NCBI GenBank assembly: GCA_006384855.1
Contig: VCJN01001113.1
Span: 18,675-82,674, forward strand
Direction of reading: 5' to 3'
Length of the DNA stretch: 64,000 nucleotides
Source: Tetraselmis striata
Taxonomy: Eukaryota > Chlorophyta > Chlorodendrophyceae > Chlorodendrales > Chlorodendraceae
Shown here piece by piece: positions 44,594-54,648 of this stretch. The notes beneath the pieces were generated by a model that was not told the origin of the DNA, ran no database searches, and was given only the letters and a program-made list of their open reading frames with translations. A program made the position numbers and the translations under genes. Within the stretch, counting starts at the first letter, position 1. Every line of letters begins with the position of its first letter.

Positions 44594-46070
44594 TGCCGGC
44601 AAAGGGATGGATAGCGAGTGTGTCGAAGGATGGCGTGTACACATGCAAGCACTGCCACGGCATCGTGACGGGTAGTAGTGAAAGGACGGCGCGAGAGCGG
44701 CACTTCCTAAAATTCCCTAACTGTAGCCACTCGTTGAAGCGTGCGGCTAAGTTGCGCCGCAAGGCCGCCTTATCACAAGCAGCAGCAGCAGGGGCGGCAG
44801 CAGCAGCAGCAGCAACATCAGCAACAAGCGCGGCAGCAGGAGTAGCTGCAGCCGTCGGAAACGGCCCGCCGGCGCCGGTCTCGGACGACGGCGGCTCGAA
44901 GGTGGACGATGTGATGGGCGTGGGGGAGGACCCCGTTGGCGAAGACGGTATGGACATCGACGCGCGTGCGTGGCCGCCGGCGGGCGTCGAACCCGCGATG
45001 AGGGCGTGATATGGAAAGGCGATCCCGGCGACTTCTACATGAAGGTCATCGCCAAGAAGTTCCGGGGAGTATGGCACTACGGCGTGATAACCGGCGTCGT
45101 TACCGAGTGGGTGTTGGAGGACTACGGCGGGGCGACCCAGTGGCGCGCTGTTTTCGAGACGGTGACATTGTGGACCTTCTGCGTTCAGAGGTGAGTGGGC
45201 CCGGCCTGCGTGCTGGTGGCACCACTCAACTTCGGTTGTATGGAATCACACGCACCCGCCCGGTCGGCGTGGCAGGTTGTGGAGGCTATGGCGGCTGCCC
45301 AGGAGCACCCCCCTGTGGATGCGGACGGGGAGGCTCGCTTGGTAACCGTCCATGAAGGCGATGACTTGTCCAGTGAATCACGCACCTTGCCCGGCGTGCG
45401 TTCAACACAACTCGGCTGGCGGAGGCCAAGCACAACACTGGCTGCCATGGCGTGTGCCATGTGCATGTGGTCTTGGGCTATGTCAGCATGATCAACCTCT
45501 TCCCCCTCGCGCCGTTCCACCTGTTTTTTTTTGGCTTGGGAAGGGACTTCTGGAGGAAATTTGTCACCGTGCAGGGCCACATTGGATTCCGAGCTATGAA
45601 GCAGGAAGACCGGCGCCAGGCTTTAGTCCCGATACCCAGCAACTTTGAACGCGGGTTGCGCCCTTCGTTTGCAGTGTCCAAGAATCGAAAGGTAACCCCC
45701 CCCCACCCCCCCCCCCCGGGCGTGGGCGTGGGCGTGGGCGTGGGCGTGGGCGTGACGGCATTCCCCTCCATGACTGCAGGGTCAGGCAAGGTGACGGTGC
45801 AGTCCGGCTGGGTCATGGAGGACTGCTTGCACCACATGGAAACGTTTTCCATTCTTAACGCCGGTCCGCTGCTCGAGGAGGCCCGGGTGAAGGCGATCAT
45901 GACCGAGAAGGAGCTTCGCGTCCCTAGGCGGTGCTTGGGCACATGTACAAGCGCATGCAAGGAGCTGCGTGGTTCGTCACGCGGTGGGGGTTGCAGAATG
46001 TGGTGACGGAGGAGGACGGCCCCGAGCGCAAGGCGCAGGTGGACGCGCTCACTAGGGAGGGGAGGACTCG
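44594..46070 (+). pseudogene. Decayed transposon gene with BED-like finger and Tudor/chromo-like motif
   Basis: The ATG at 44594 opens MPAKGWIASVSKDGVYTCKH with a C-x2-C ... H ... C pattern suggestive of a BED-type finger, then an Ala-rich linker coded by CAG/GCA repeats. A different frame (44970-45194) gives FRGVWHYGVITGVVTEWVLE and TQWRAVFE; a further shift gives DGDIVDLLRSEV. Together they read as a small barrel module of the F.G..H.GVVT ... W.VVFEDGD.EDL type found in transposon proteins. Later frames (45452-46006, 45931-46070) give LVPIPSNFERGLRPSFAVSK, WVMEDCLHHMETFSILNAGP and MYKRMQGAAWFVTRWGLQNV, which I cannot assign. At least three frameshifts mark it as broken. Confidence 0.45.
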
Positions 46071-46080
46071 ATACCCAGCG

Positions 46081-46330
46081 CGGCGCCAAGGCGCGGTGGC
46101 CGGGGCAGCGCGGCGCCAAGGCGCGGCGGCCGGGGCAGCGCGGCGCCAAGGCGCGGCGGCCGGGGCAGCGCGGCGCCAAGGCGCGGCGGCCGGGGCAGCG
46201 CGGCGCCAAGGCGCGGCGGCCGGGGCAGCGCGGCGCCAAGGCGCGGCGGTCGGGGCAGCGCGGCGCCAAGGCGCGGCGGCCGGGGCAGCGCGGCGCCAAG
46301 GCGCGGCGGCCGGGGCAGCGCGGCGCCAAG
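46081..46330. repeat. 30-bp minisatellite, eight copies
   Basis: The unit CGGCGCCAAGGCGCGGCGGC plus CGGGGCAGCG repeats eight times from 46081 to 46320 with a partial ninth. Copies are nearly identical (changes in copies one and six only), so the array is young. It has no stop codon in several frames, which creates long artificial open frames on both strands. Confidence 0.95.
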
Positions 46331-47264
46331 ACAGCGCATACAGCGGAATCGGCGGAAAGGGATGCATTACAAGCTGTGGACGGCAGCCGCTGAAAACTAT
46401 GCGGTCATGCCGCAACAACCCCATCACTGGCTTCTGGATACCTCTGATCTGGCTGACGGCGGCGGGCTGCGGGATGCAGGGCCGCATGACTGAGGTGGCG
46501 GTGCTGGTGAGCCCGCAGAGTCTGCATGCGACGGCGCGGCGCAGCCGCATAGGCACTAGACAATGCTCTGAAGCGAGCCCCAATTGTCTGCCCAGCGCCT
46601 GCCCCAATGTAACGCACCAGCTTGGCAGCAATTGGCAGCTCTTTTGCCCCCCCTCCACCCCACAGACACACTACCAATACCAGTTTCTCATCCCGGCGGG
46701 CAGTTGATGCGTATACCCAGGCTTGTGCGTACGCGGTGCGGGGGGGGGGGGGGGGGGGATCACTATAGCTAAGCTAGTGATGTGAGATATGAGTGCAGCA
46801 ACAGATATTGTGCAAGATATAATACGATGGCATGCAAGCGGGTCCCCGCTCTTCCACAATCATTGGCCATGCTCCCTCTTGCCCCGCCCCCGGTGCCCTT
46901 TAGCTGCTCTCAGCATCCCGAGTGGGATGGGCGGGGCAGCGGTTGCTACCGAGTGAGGCGTAGCATCGTTTGCAGTAGCAACGCAGCCTTTCCGGTGTGA
47001 CGCCGCCTGGATGTAACCCAGCAGTACGCGCAAAGTGCAAGTGCAAGCTGCTGATGGCGGGGATCCCGCGCGGGGGGGGGGGGGCAGCGGCTGTGGGATA
47101 GGCGCGGCAGCGGTTGCTACAGAGTGAGGCGTCGCATCGTTTGCAGTAGCAACGCAGCCTTTCCGGTTGCATAGTGTGACGCAGCCTGGATGTAACCCAG
47201 CAGTACGCGCAAAGTGCAAGTGTTACACGTCCGTGTGCCCCACCCAATGACATTGCGCCCGACC

Positions 47265-47894
47265 TCACTGACGGCATGTCTCGCTCTCCTTCAGCTCCTG
47301 GGCCGTCCGCCGCCTCACCCTGCGCACCCTACCAGCCGCGCGTGCCTTCTCGGAAGCCTCACACACGGCGGCGCGAGTCGCGTCGTGGAACGCGTCCCTG
47401 ACATGGCGGAACTCCGCCCTCTTCGTGGCCGTGGTCGGGCAGGGGATTGCCCGCTGATGGGTCGCCATGCATGGGTACTTGGGGCCGCACAAAGCCGGGG
47501 TGCCGTCGCAGCAACACTCCCAGTCCGTCCGTTGGCCGCAGTCCACGCATGACGGGCGTCCGGCCAGGACACGCACATGATAGTGCATATGGCCGCCTCC
47601 CGCCACTGCTCGTAGTGCTCCGGTCAACATGGCGACGAGCAAGTCGGCATGTCCCGCAGGTGGCTGCGGGGCGGGTGGCGCGAGCGCAGCCTCGCTCGCC
47701 TCGACAACCCCATCAGCCCGATCAGTCGCCTCGACCACGGCCTCCTCCGCCTCCTGACGCGGCGCACCAGGCGCATCATCGTCGCCTGGCAGGGCGTCCC
47801 CCCCCGCAACGGCGCCGTCGGCGGTGGCCGACGCCGTCGTGGCGGGGTGTTGTGAGGAGGTGGCCCTAGACATAGGTGGGGCCGGCACCGCCAT
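47265..47894 (-). CDS. Cys/His-rich protein resembling a transposase C-terminal zinc finger
   Basis: From the first ATG at 47894 the frame runs 209 residues. The first hundred are acidic and Ala/Pro-rich. Then comes HYHVRVLAGRPSCVDCGQRT followed by WECCCDGTPALCGP and CMATHQ, a dense C-x2-C ... C-C-C ... C ... C-x3-H cluster, and a basic tail (RVRRVRRRTAQELKESE). Clusters of this kind close piggyBac-type transposases, which agrees with the TTAA site of the surrounding element. The catalytic domain itself is missing on this strand, so this may be a separate accessory gene or a remnant. The function is not established. Confidence 0.4.
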   Translation of the reverse strand: MAVPAPPMSRATSSQHPATTASATADGAVAGGDALPGDDDAPGAPRQEAEEAVVEATDRADGVVEASEAALAPPAPQPPAGHADLLVAMLTGALRAVAGGGHMHYHVRVLAGRPSCVDCGQRTDWECCCDGTPALCGPKYPCMATHQRAIPCPTTATKRAEFRHVRDAFHDATRAAVCEASEKARAAGRVRRVRRRTAQELKESETCRQ

Positions 47895-48879
47895 GTGTTG
47901 CTCCACATGCGGTGCGGTTCCCGACGCGACAGCTCCGTCGCACCAGTACCGGCGCCGGCACCCCACGCACGCCTGCTGGGCTTACCACCAACCGGCATGT
48001 TTCCTTTGGGAGGCGGTTCATCCGCGTCGGAGGTGAGCGGCGGTGCCTGTGTGGGTGTGGATACTGCCCGGCCATTAGGGCTCCCGCCGCCTGCCGCTCC
48101 GCCGACCCAAGCCGCGGCGTGTGCTGCGCCCCGCATAGTCGCCTCGAATATAATATACATGACGCGGGGACGGGGGGGGATTCGTGCGTTTCGTATGTCG
48201 GCGGAAAGGCGTGCGAAGCTGCGGCTGGCGAAGGTGGTGGAAGTAAGCGTGGCGGCGTCGGCGGCGTATTACCGTGCGTGCATGCGTGCGCAACCCCGCG
48301 GCAGCAAGCGCCGGACTCGGCGTGTGCCAGCGGCAGAGCTGCGAAGCCATGGACACGGTACGGGATGCCAAGTCTGGCTAAGCAACTGCCGAGGCTGGCG
48401 GCTTAACCCCCATGTCCGGCGGTTGAGGGACGGAAAGTGCGTAGAAGTTGATCGGGAAAGCGGGCATATAAGCCTGGCTGTGCTAGGTTCCTATTAAGTA
48501 ATGGCGGTTTGTGCTAAGTAATTCGTAGGGGTAGACCATGCAGCGCAGGTAGGGGGCGGTATAAATGAGGCCGGGCACATATACTGCTCCACGAAACGAC
48601 ACTGTCGCACGTGTAGTTGAATAGACGCCCCCCCCCCCCCCCCCCCCCCGCCGGGTCGGCCCGCCGGGTCGGCCCGCCGACCCGCCACGGCATGTAATAT
48701 TTGTCATGCATCGCCGGGGTATGTGTGAGTGGATGCCCCGCCGCCACATCCCCCCCCCACCCCCCCCCCCCCCCCCCCATTTACACTTGTGCACTCATTA
48801 AGTTTGGGCTGGTTTCGGAGCAGTACATGTACGTATGTATATACATACAATGGAACGTAGGACCTGCGCGGAAAGAGGC
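47895..48879. other. GC-rich stretch within the 7.8-kb element
   Basis: A 201-codon plus-strand frame (47895-48497) is open but has no recognisable domain and partly mirrors the minus-strand ORF region, so I do not call it. Poly(C) runs occur near 48630-48650 and 48751-48778. Confidence 0.4.
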
Positions 48880-50012
48880 GGGGCTGGCGGAGTGCGTTGG
48901 GGGTGCGTAGAGTAGCGTGTTGGTGAGATTCGGGGTGCATCGGACGCCGGATGCCCATCCACCCAGCGTAAAAGACGCCTACGTAATATTCACACTATAT
49001 ATATTCACACGCAAATGTGTGAAAACCGGACATTCCGTGCCGGATGGGTGGGAATACGGCGTCCGATGCAGCCAAAACCCCAGCAACACGCTATTCTGTG
49101 CACCGCCAATGCACTCCGCCAGCACCGCCTCATTCTCTGTCGATTTCGAAAACGCCTTCACATTACCCACCGCTAATTGCAATTGCCACCGTGTAATGTT
49201 GTCACGATGTGCGCACACAACAACACTTACTACCGGTTCCCACGCGGATGGAGGCGAGGCTTGCGGAGTGCGTTGGGGGTGCGTAGAGTAGCGTGCTGCA
49301 AATAATTGGGGTGCATCGGACGCCGGATGCCCACCCACCCGGCGTAAAAGACGCGTAATATTCCTGCTTTATTAACACACAAATGTGTGAAAACCGGACA
49401 TTCCGTTCCGGATGGGTGGGAATACGGCGTCCGATGCAGCCAAAACCCCAGCAACACGCTACTCTATGCACCGCCAATGCACTCCGCCAGCACCGCCACA
49501 TTCTCTGTCGATTTCGAAAACGCCTTCACATTATCCACCGCTAATTGCAATTGCCACCGTGTAATGTTGTCACGATGTGCGCACACAACAACACTTACTA
49601 CCGGTTCCGACGCGGATGGAGGCGAGGCATGCGGAGTGCGTTGGGGGTGCGTAGAGTAGCGTGCTGCAAATAATTGGGGTGCATCGGACGCCGGATGCCC
49701 ATCCACCCGGCGTAAAAGACGCGTAATATTCACACTGCTTTATTAACACACAAATGTGTGAAAACCGGACATTCCGTTCCGGATGGGTGGGAATACGGCG
49801 TCCGATGCAGCCAAAACCCCAGCAACACGCTATTCTATGCACCGCCAATGCACTCCGCCAGCACCGCCTCATTCTCTGTCGATTTCGAAAACGCCTTCAC
49901 ATTATCCACCGCTAATAATTGCAATTGCCACCGTGTAATGTTGTCACGATGTGCGCACACAACAACACTTACTACCGGTTCCGACGCGGATGGAGGCGAG
50001 GCTTGCGGAGTG
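48880..50012. repeat. Tandem array of about 370-bp units, three copies
   Basis: Marker GCGTAGAGTAGCG occurs at 48905, 49281 and 49649 (spacing 376 and 368). Each unit carries AAATGTGTGAAAACCGGACA, GGTGGGAATACGGCGTCCGA and GTGTAATGTTGTCACGATGT. Copies two and three are almost identical; copy one is more diverged. Open frames on both strands repeat with the units and are not convincing genes. Confidence 0.88.
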
Positions 50013-50452
50013 CACTTGCGGTGCACAGACTAGCGGGAGACTAGACCCATTGTCGCTTATTTACAAGCACGGGCGGTGCTGCCAGACCTGATCGTCTACG
50101 GCCGATATAATATTCACACTATATTAACATCGGTGCACACCGCCGCACACCGTCGCACACCGCCGCACACCGCCGCACAACGCTGCGCGCGCACATTCGT
50201 CGCACACATTATCCCGGATTCACTCGCCGTATCCATTACGCCGTGCTACTTCAACAATAAACATTGCGAAATTACACCGACAGAATGCCGCACCGACTAG
50301 CTCTTGACAATTCGTGCATATAAATAGTAGTGGCGCGCTGCTCCTCGCCTCCGATGTGTCGTTGACTGCTGCGGAAGGCGGTCGTCGACTGGGTGTTAGT
50401 TTCTCCACCTCGGCCGCTCCCCCCCCCCCCCCCCTTCACCGCTCACAGCGCC

Positions 50453-50741
50453 ATGGCCGACCTCGCCCCCCCGGGCAAAAGTGGGCGGCGAGCCTTGTTG
50501 TCTCGCGTGTCCGCGCCGCCGGCATCGAGGAGGACGAGAAAGACATGAGGAAACGCGTGACAAGGTGGGCGCGCAACAAAACACTCCATCCTCCGCATTA
50601 GCACGCACCCACTCGTGGCTAACTTGTGCCGCGCGCAGGTTCGTCCGGGAGCGCCGTAAGGCCCACCTCAACGCCAAGGCTTCCACAGTGCCAGCGGCGC
50701 AACTCGTGGTGGCCGAGGAGGCCGCATCCTCAGCCGCTTAA
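50453..50741 (+). CDS. Small basic protein, one intron, homopolymer frameshift
   Basis: ATG at 50453 gives MADLAPPG, where a run of seven C (about 50466-50472) leads to early termination. With one more C the frame continues as QKWAASLVVSRVRAAGIEED and KDMRKRVTR, then a GT-AG intron (about 50572-50638) and FVRERRKAHLNAKASTVPAA to a TAA at 50739-50741, about 71 residues. The basic helix suggests nucleic-acid binding. The family is unknown. I cannot tell whether the missing base is real or an assembly error. Confidence 0.35.
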
Positions 50742-50813
50742 AGGCGAAACGATTGTGGCTTGTTGTGGGTGTCTGGGCACAGGGGGCGTCCCGACGCGAA
50801 GGTAAGGAAGCTC

Positions 50814-51035
50814 ATGGCGGCGTCGTCGACGGCACAGCCTCCCGGGGTGGTGAAGACACTGACGGATGACAAGAAGCGGAAGAGGCCAGTGAAGAAACGC
50901 CGAGGTAAAAAACTGACGGTCGCGGAGTCGGAGGCGGAGTCGGAGTCGGAGGCGCAGGCGGAGGCGGAGGCGGAGGCAGCGAGATCGTCGAAGCGGAGGG
51001 TCCCCCGGGCACGCAAGGACAAGAACAAGCAGTAG
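50814..51035 (+). CDS. Low-complexity Lys/Arg- and Glu/Ala-rich ORF
   Basis: A 73-residue frame from the ATG at 50814: a basic patch (DDKKRKRPVKKRRGKK, similar to a bipartite nuclear localisation signal), a Glu/Ser/Ala repeat encoded by GAGGCGGA-type repeats, and a basic end. It may be a real small nuclear protein or simple-repeat noise. Confidence 0.28.
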   Translation: MAASSTAQPPGVVKTLTDDKKRKRPVKKRRGKKLTVAESEAESESEAQAEAEAEAARSSKRRVPRARKDKNKQ

Positions 51036-51772
51036 CCCCCGCCCCCTTACCCCCCCCCCCCCCCCCCCCCCAGGCGGAAGCGGCTGGCGGCGAGGGGGGG
51101 CGGGGGGGGGCGGGGCGGGCGTGGTCCCCCCGCCCCCGCACCCCCCCCCCCCCACCCCCCCCCCCCCCCGGGGCCACATTCCCCGATGGCAGCTGTCGCG
51201 AATATTGTAATTCAATCATTCTTCGGCAAACCGCTGCCTGCCCCCGCCCTCCCCCTCGCGAATATTTATGTAACGTGAGCACTCTTTGGCAAAACATGGC
51301 AGCCAAACCGCCCATCTGATGACCTTTGATCGGACGGCTGGCAGGCCCGTTCAGCAGTACTAGCTATAATGTACACAAAATTCCCCAGTGTTCCCGAATA
51401 GTACGGCTGAGATTTGCGCTCCCATGTACTAATAGTCGTAGTTATCCACAGGACCTCTCGTCATCGTGCCCGGGTACCGGGTACCGGGTACTAGATACCC
51501 GGTACCGGCGTAATAAATATATCGCGTACTACCCGGTACTACACGGACAACCTTGTACCTTGTACGTCAGTGCCATGTACGCTTCACCGGGCTGGTACGA
51601 CTACCAGAATGATGACAAAAAGGATTTATCGCCCGCCGGCAATAACGCCGGATGTACTCGCACGTAACTGGATGGACGTGCCGCCACCAGCAGCAGCCTT
51701 CACGGATAAATAATAGTCGCTAGTAGTAGTGCTTCGTCACCTGTATGTCACATCTGAATCTCACAGTGTTAA

Positions 51773-52555
51773 GAGCCGCCATCAGAATACTAGGTGGCTG
51801 CGGAGCCTGCCGTGGGATGACGCCAATTCGGTGTCATTGCGGGCTACTGGCCAGCATGCTTACGCAGCATGCTCTAGGCAGGTGGCCAGTGAGAGAGCGG
51901 ATGTAGCACGCCGGCAGCTCGCAGAACGATGGTAACAAGTGGTGCTCGTAGTTGTGTTGTTATTGCTCCGAAACCAGTATATACTAATAGCCGCCCACGG
52001 AACACACCCCGCACCCAATATTAATTGCTGTCTCGGCCGGTCAGTACCCATGGCTATTTCTCTGGACTTGTTTCGCCCACCCCCTCTGCATTTAAGTGGC
52101 CTTCCATAGGCAGTTGGGAGACGCGGGGGAGACGCATGGGAGACGCGCATGCATGCGCATGATGCATCATACTGGTTGAAAGTGCGTGCGACATTGTGTC
52201 ATCACCGAGTACAATCAATCACATCGTGGGTCATAGTAACTGTCATAGTACACTGACGGATACAAAGTAACATACTGTAGAAAGCCTTACGACGAACGAG
52301 GCGCGCGCGCACGGGGGGGGGGGGGGGGGGGGCGCTCGTCTAAACGGGTGAGCAGGGAGGGACGAGCTGACCAAAACGACTGAGCAGGTGATCGGAATGG
52401 CATTTCATGTACATGCAGTTATCAACTTACCATGCCGTACTTACCAATAACCAACTTCACATGCCGTATACACTGAATAAACACCCAGGTAGCCACTGAC
52501 TTGCGGCGCGCCGGCGCGAGGATACGGGTACGAGTAATCCTTAATCCTTAATCCT
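51773..52555. other. Intergenic region
   Basis: No gene is seen. It contains a 12-mer copy, GCTCCGAAACCA, near 51967 and a poly(G) run near 52313-52332. Confidence 0.4.
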
Positions 52556-53350
52556 TGTCGAAGGATAGAAGACGCTTAGGGTCGAAGGATAGAAGACGCT
52601 TGCGTAACGCGTAACGCTAAATACTCGCACCAGAACGTGCCACGTCGATCGAGGCGTCACCGGAGCGTCACTTCCCGGCGTGACGAGTATTCCGGAATAC
52701 TCGTCACAAACCGTAACGGATACTTTTTTGGGCAAAATTCGAAATGGAAAAAGTCCCAAAAAAAACGTTACGCGTAACGCCTGTATGACCCCGCGGCGCG
52801 GCTTTGCGTCGCACAATGCGCAAGATCCACAGCCACCACCGCCATGATCGGGCAGTATGACCCCACCCGTAGTACCCTCGCCGCGCGCCCCCGGTTTTGC
52901 CGGGTCGTATGCTGCGTCTAGGCGGCGGTGAACTGAGAGGACAGGGGGCGAGGATCAGCGTCTAAGGAACCGGAGGCGCGGGCACCCTTCTCGGCCGACA
53001 GCCGTTGGTGCCGCTACGCGCGTGCGGAACTACCATCCCCTGTGCCACAAGAGGACATAGTGACTACCCTGTATCAGCGGGTAACGGGTAGCGGCGGCGG
53101 GGGTGAGTCAGGTGGCAGTGGGCAGTGGCCAATCGGGGGTGGATTCGGCTCGCAATGCCGCTGTTGACCGGGTCGCGGTAGCACGGAACCCCCGGCCCGC
53201 GTGACGCGTGACAGGGAGTCGCACGAGCGTCTTCTATCCTCTCAGGTATATTGGGTGATCGATTTAGCTGAGAGCGTAAACTTCGGAGCCAATCATATCG
53301 CAGTATTTGCTGCGTTACGCGTTACGCTAGCGTCTTCTATCCTTCGACCC
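52556..53350. repeat. Inverted-repeat-bounded element with internal palindrome
   Basis: The sequence GGGTCGAAGGATAGAAGACG followed by CTTGCGTAACGCGTAACGC at 52579-52619 returns as its reverse complement at 53308-53349, with another direct partial copy at 52556-52578. A 28-bp perfect palindrome centred on TTCCGGAA lies at 52680-52707. No ORF is present, so this looks like a non-autonomous MITE of about 770 bp. I could not identify a target-site duplication. Confidence 0.6.
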
Positions 53351-53724
53351 TTACCCTCACCCGACTCTTCCCCGTGTATTTAAAACCAAACCCCTGCACC
53401 CATACGAGGTAGGCGCGGCCACCCAGGGGCGCTGTCCATCCGGTGCGATCAGACGCGACGACCAGTCGCTGCGACGAGCAGTATCTGCCTCTGAACTAGG
53501 TTCCTACCGGTAGTATCAAGTGGCGACTGCTAAGCTCTGAGGGACACTCCCTACCACCTCGCCACCCCGCTTCCGTCTGGTCCTGTACCGCCCTCCAGCG
53601 CCGGGCTTCAGCGAGGTGATGGAAGCGGGCAGCACCCCTCCTGCCTGTTTTCCTCGTTCGCTTTTCAGGCACAGCGCGTCCATCGGCGGCGACAGGCCGG
53701 CAGGCGCCAGGACACCGCAGCGCT
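53351..53724. other. 5' flank of the Cys-rich paralogue
   Basis: No gene is visible. It precedes the ATG at 53725 and would be its promoter and 5' UTR; I recognise no specific element beyond TATTTAAAA at 53387-53394, which could act as a TATA-like box but lies about 330 bp upstream. Confidence 0.35.
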
Positions 53725-54648
53725 ATGTCGACCGGCGGGGCGGTCCTCCTGCTGCTGCTCAGCGTCGCCGGCGCCTTTGCCGATGTTTCCACACCAGGAA
53801 GACAGCGATGGAGGGCGCAGGAGGCTCTGGAGGGCGAGTGTGCTGGCGCGGGCTGCGGGGGCAGGACAGGCGCAGCGCCGAGCGTCGAGGAGGCCGTAAC
53901 TCCAGCGAGCCCGGCAACCAGTACGGTCGAAGCGCCGGGCGACCTGGTCGACAGAGTAACCTTCTCGTCGACTCTGCCTCGTCTGACTGGTCTTGCTGGT
54001 GAAGACCGGGAGGCATTTCTGACGGACTACGCCACGGCGGTGGCGAACGGTGTCCGCCAGATGGGCATCACCTCCACCGCTGAGGTGTCCTATGTGGATG
54101 CCACCCGCAGCTCGGGGGAGCTGGACACGGTGGTGACTCTGGCGAACGATCCGGCTGGCGCTGAGTTGCTGCAGCGAGTGCTGGCAATAGATCCCAGACT
54201 GATGTACCCCGCGTTCAAGTCCGTGGGGCCCATCAGCATCACTGCCCATCAGGTTGCTTCCCGGGGGCCTGGCGAGGAGGGCGGCGCTCAGGTCCCCGGG
54301 GTGCTATGGTGACCGCCCAGTTGGCCTGGGAAACCGCAGCTGCGACGGCGAAGGGAAGGGCCAGTTGGCGATGGCAGTGGCCTGCTCCGCTACCCTGGCC
54401 CCCAGCAACGGGCGCTCCCCATCGGGCGTGCGTGCGACCAGGACGCGAGCGACGCCTGAGCGGCCGCCATCCCGCTCAGGCGTCGCTCGCATCCTGGTCG
54501 CTCCCTCCTAGATCTGCAGCGGGGAGGCATGACATAGTGCTTCCAGGCGCTGGCATCAGGCAGCAGCAGATGCTCAGTGCAAGAGGCCCGCGCTGTGCGC
54601 AACAGCATGGCGGGAGGGGCATGCGTCCCTGTGTGTCCCTCTTGCTGA
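53725..54648 (+). pseudogene. Cys-rich secreted protein, copy B (broken)
   Basis: It is a paralogue of 40969-42090. The intact part starts MSTGGAVLLLLLSVAGAF, a clear signal peptide, and follows copy A through VDRVTFSSTLPRLTGL, EDREAFLTDYATAVANGV and LANDPAGAELLQRVL to about 54250. A frameshift then moves the Cys-rich end into another frame (GCYGDRPVGLGNRSCDGEG, VACSATLAP), and a local inverted duplication at 54435-54500 destroys the region matching ACDQDASDACK. The last stretch (FQALA ... CVPVCPSC) is again recognisable before TGA at 54646-54648. The 196-residue frame could still be made as a truncated protein lacking the Cys-rich domain. Confidence 0.68.
54435..54500. repeat. 29-bp inverted duplication, hairpin-forming
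   Basis: Left arm 54435-54463 (CGACCAGGACGCGAGCGACG...) and right arm 54472-54500 are reverse complements with one mismatch, separated by eight bases. The left arm is the ancestral coding segment for D-Q-D-A-S-D-A; the right arm is its inverted copy. Confidence 0.93.

Larger units (their letters stand above)
43985..51768. mobile_element. Probable TTAA-site DNA transposon, 7.8 kb
   Basis: The left end begins CACTGTGAGATTCAGATGTG and the right end is its reverse complement; 22 bases match exactly, and GGTGACGAA follows a little further in on both sides. TTAA directly follows the right end (51769-51772) and TTAT precedes the left (43981-43984), consistent with a TTAA target with one later mutation. 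TTAA targeting is typical of piggyBac and Kolobok. Subterminal CGCCGCACA-type repeats occur near 44237-44300 and 50131-50190. Inside are a decayed zinc-finger/Tudor-like gene, a Cys/His-rich ORF, small ORFs and two tandem-repeat arrays. No intact DDE transposase was recognised. Confidence 0.6.

Noticed and set aside
45478-46707. Long open frames on both strands (up to 283 codons) across the minisatellite
   Set aside because: They arise because the 30-bp GC-only unit has no stop codon in several frames; the repeated peptide has no known domain and flanking frames are broken.
47895-48497. 201-codon plus-strand frame as a gene
   Set aside because: It has no recognisable domain, GC-rich composition favours chance open frames, and it adjoins the better supported minus-strand ORF.
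48880-50190. CRISPR array
   Set aside because: The units are about 370 bp, nearly identical throughout and without unique spacers, in a eukaryotic context; they are a tandem satellite-like repeat.
51471-51506. GGTACCGGGTACC-rich palindromes as a regulatory operator
   Set aside because: It is a short simple repeat of a common local motif with no gene beside it.
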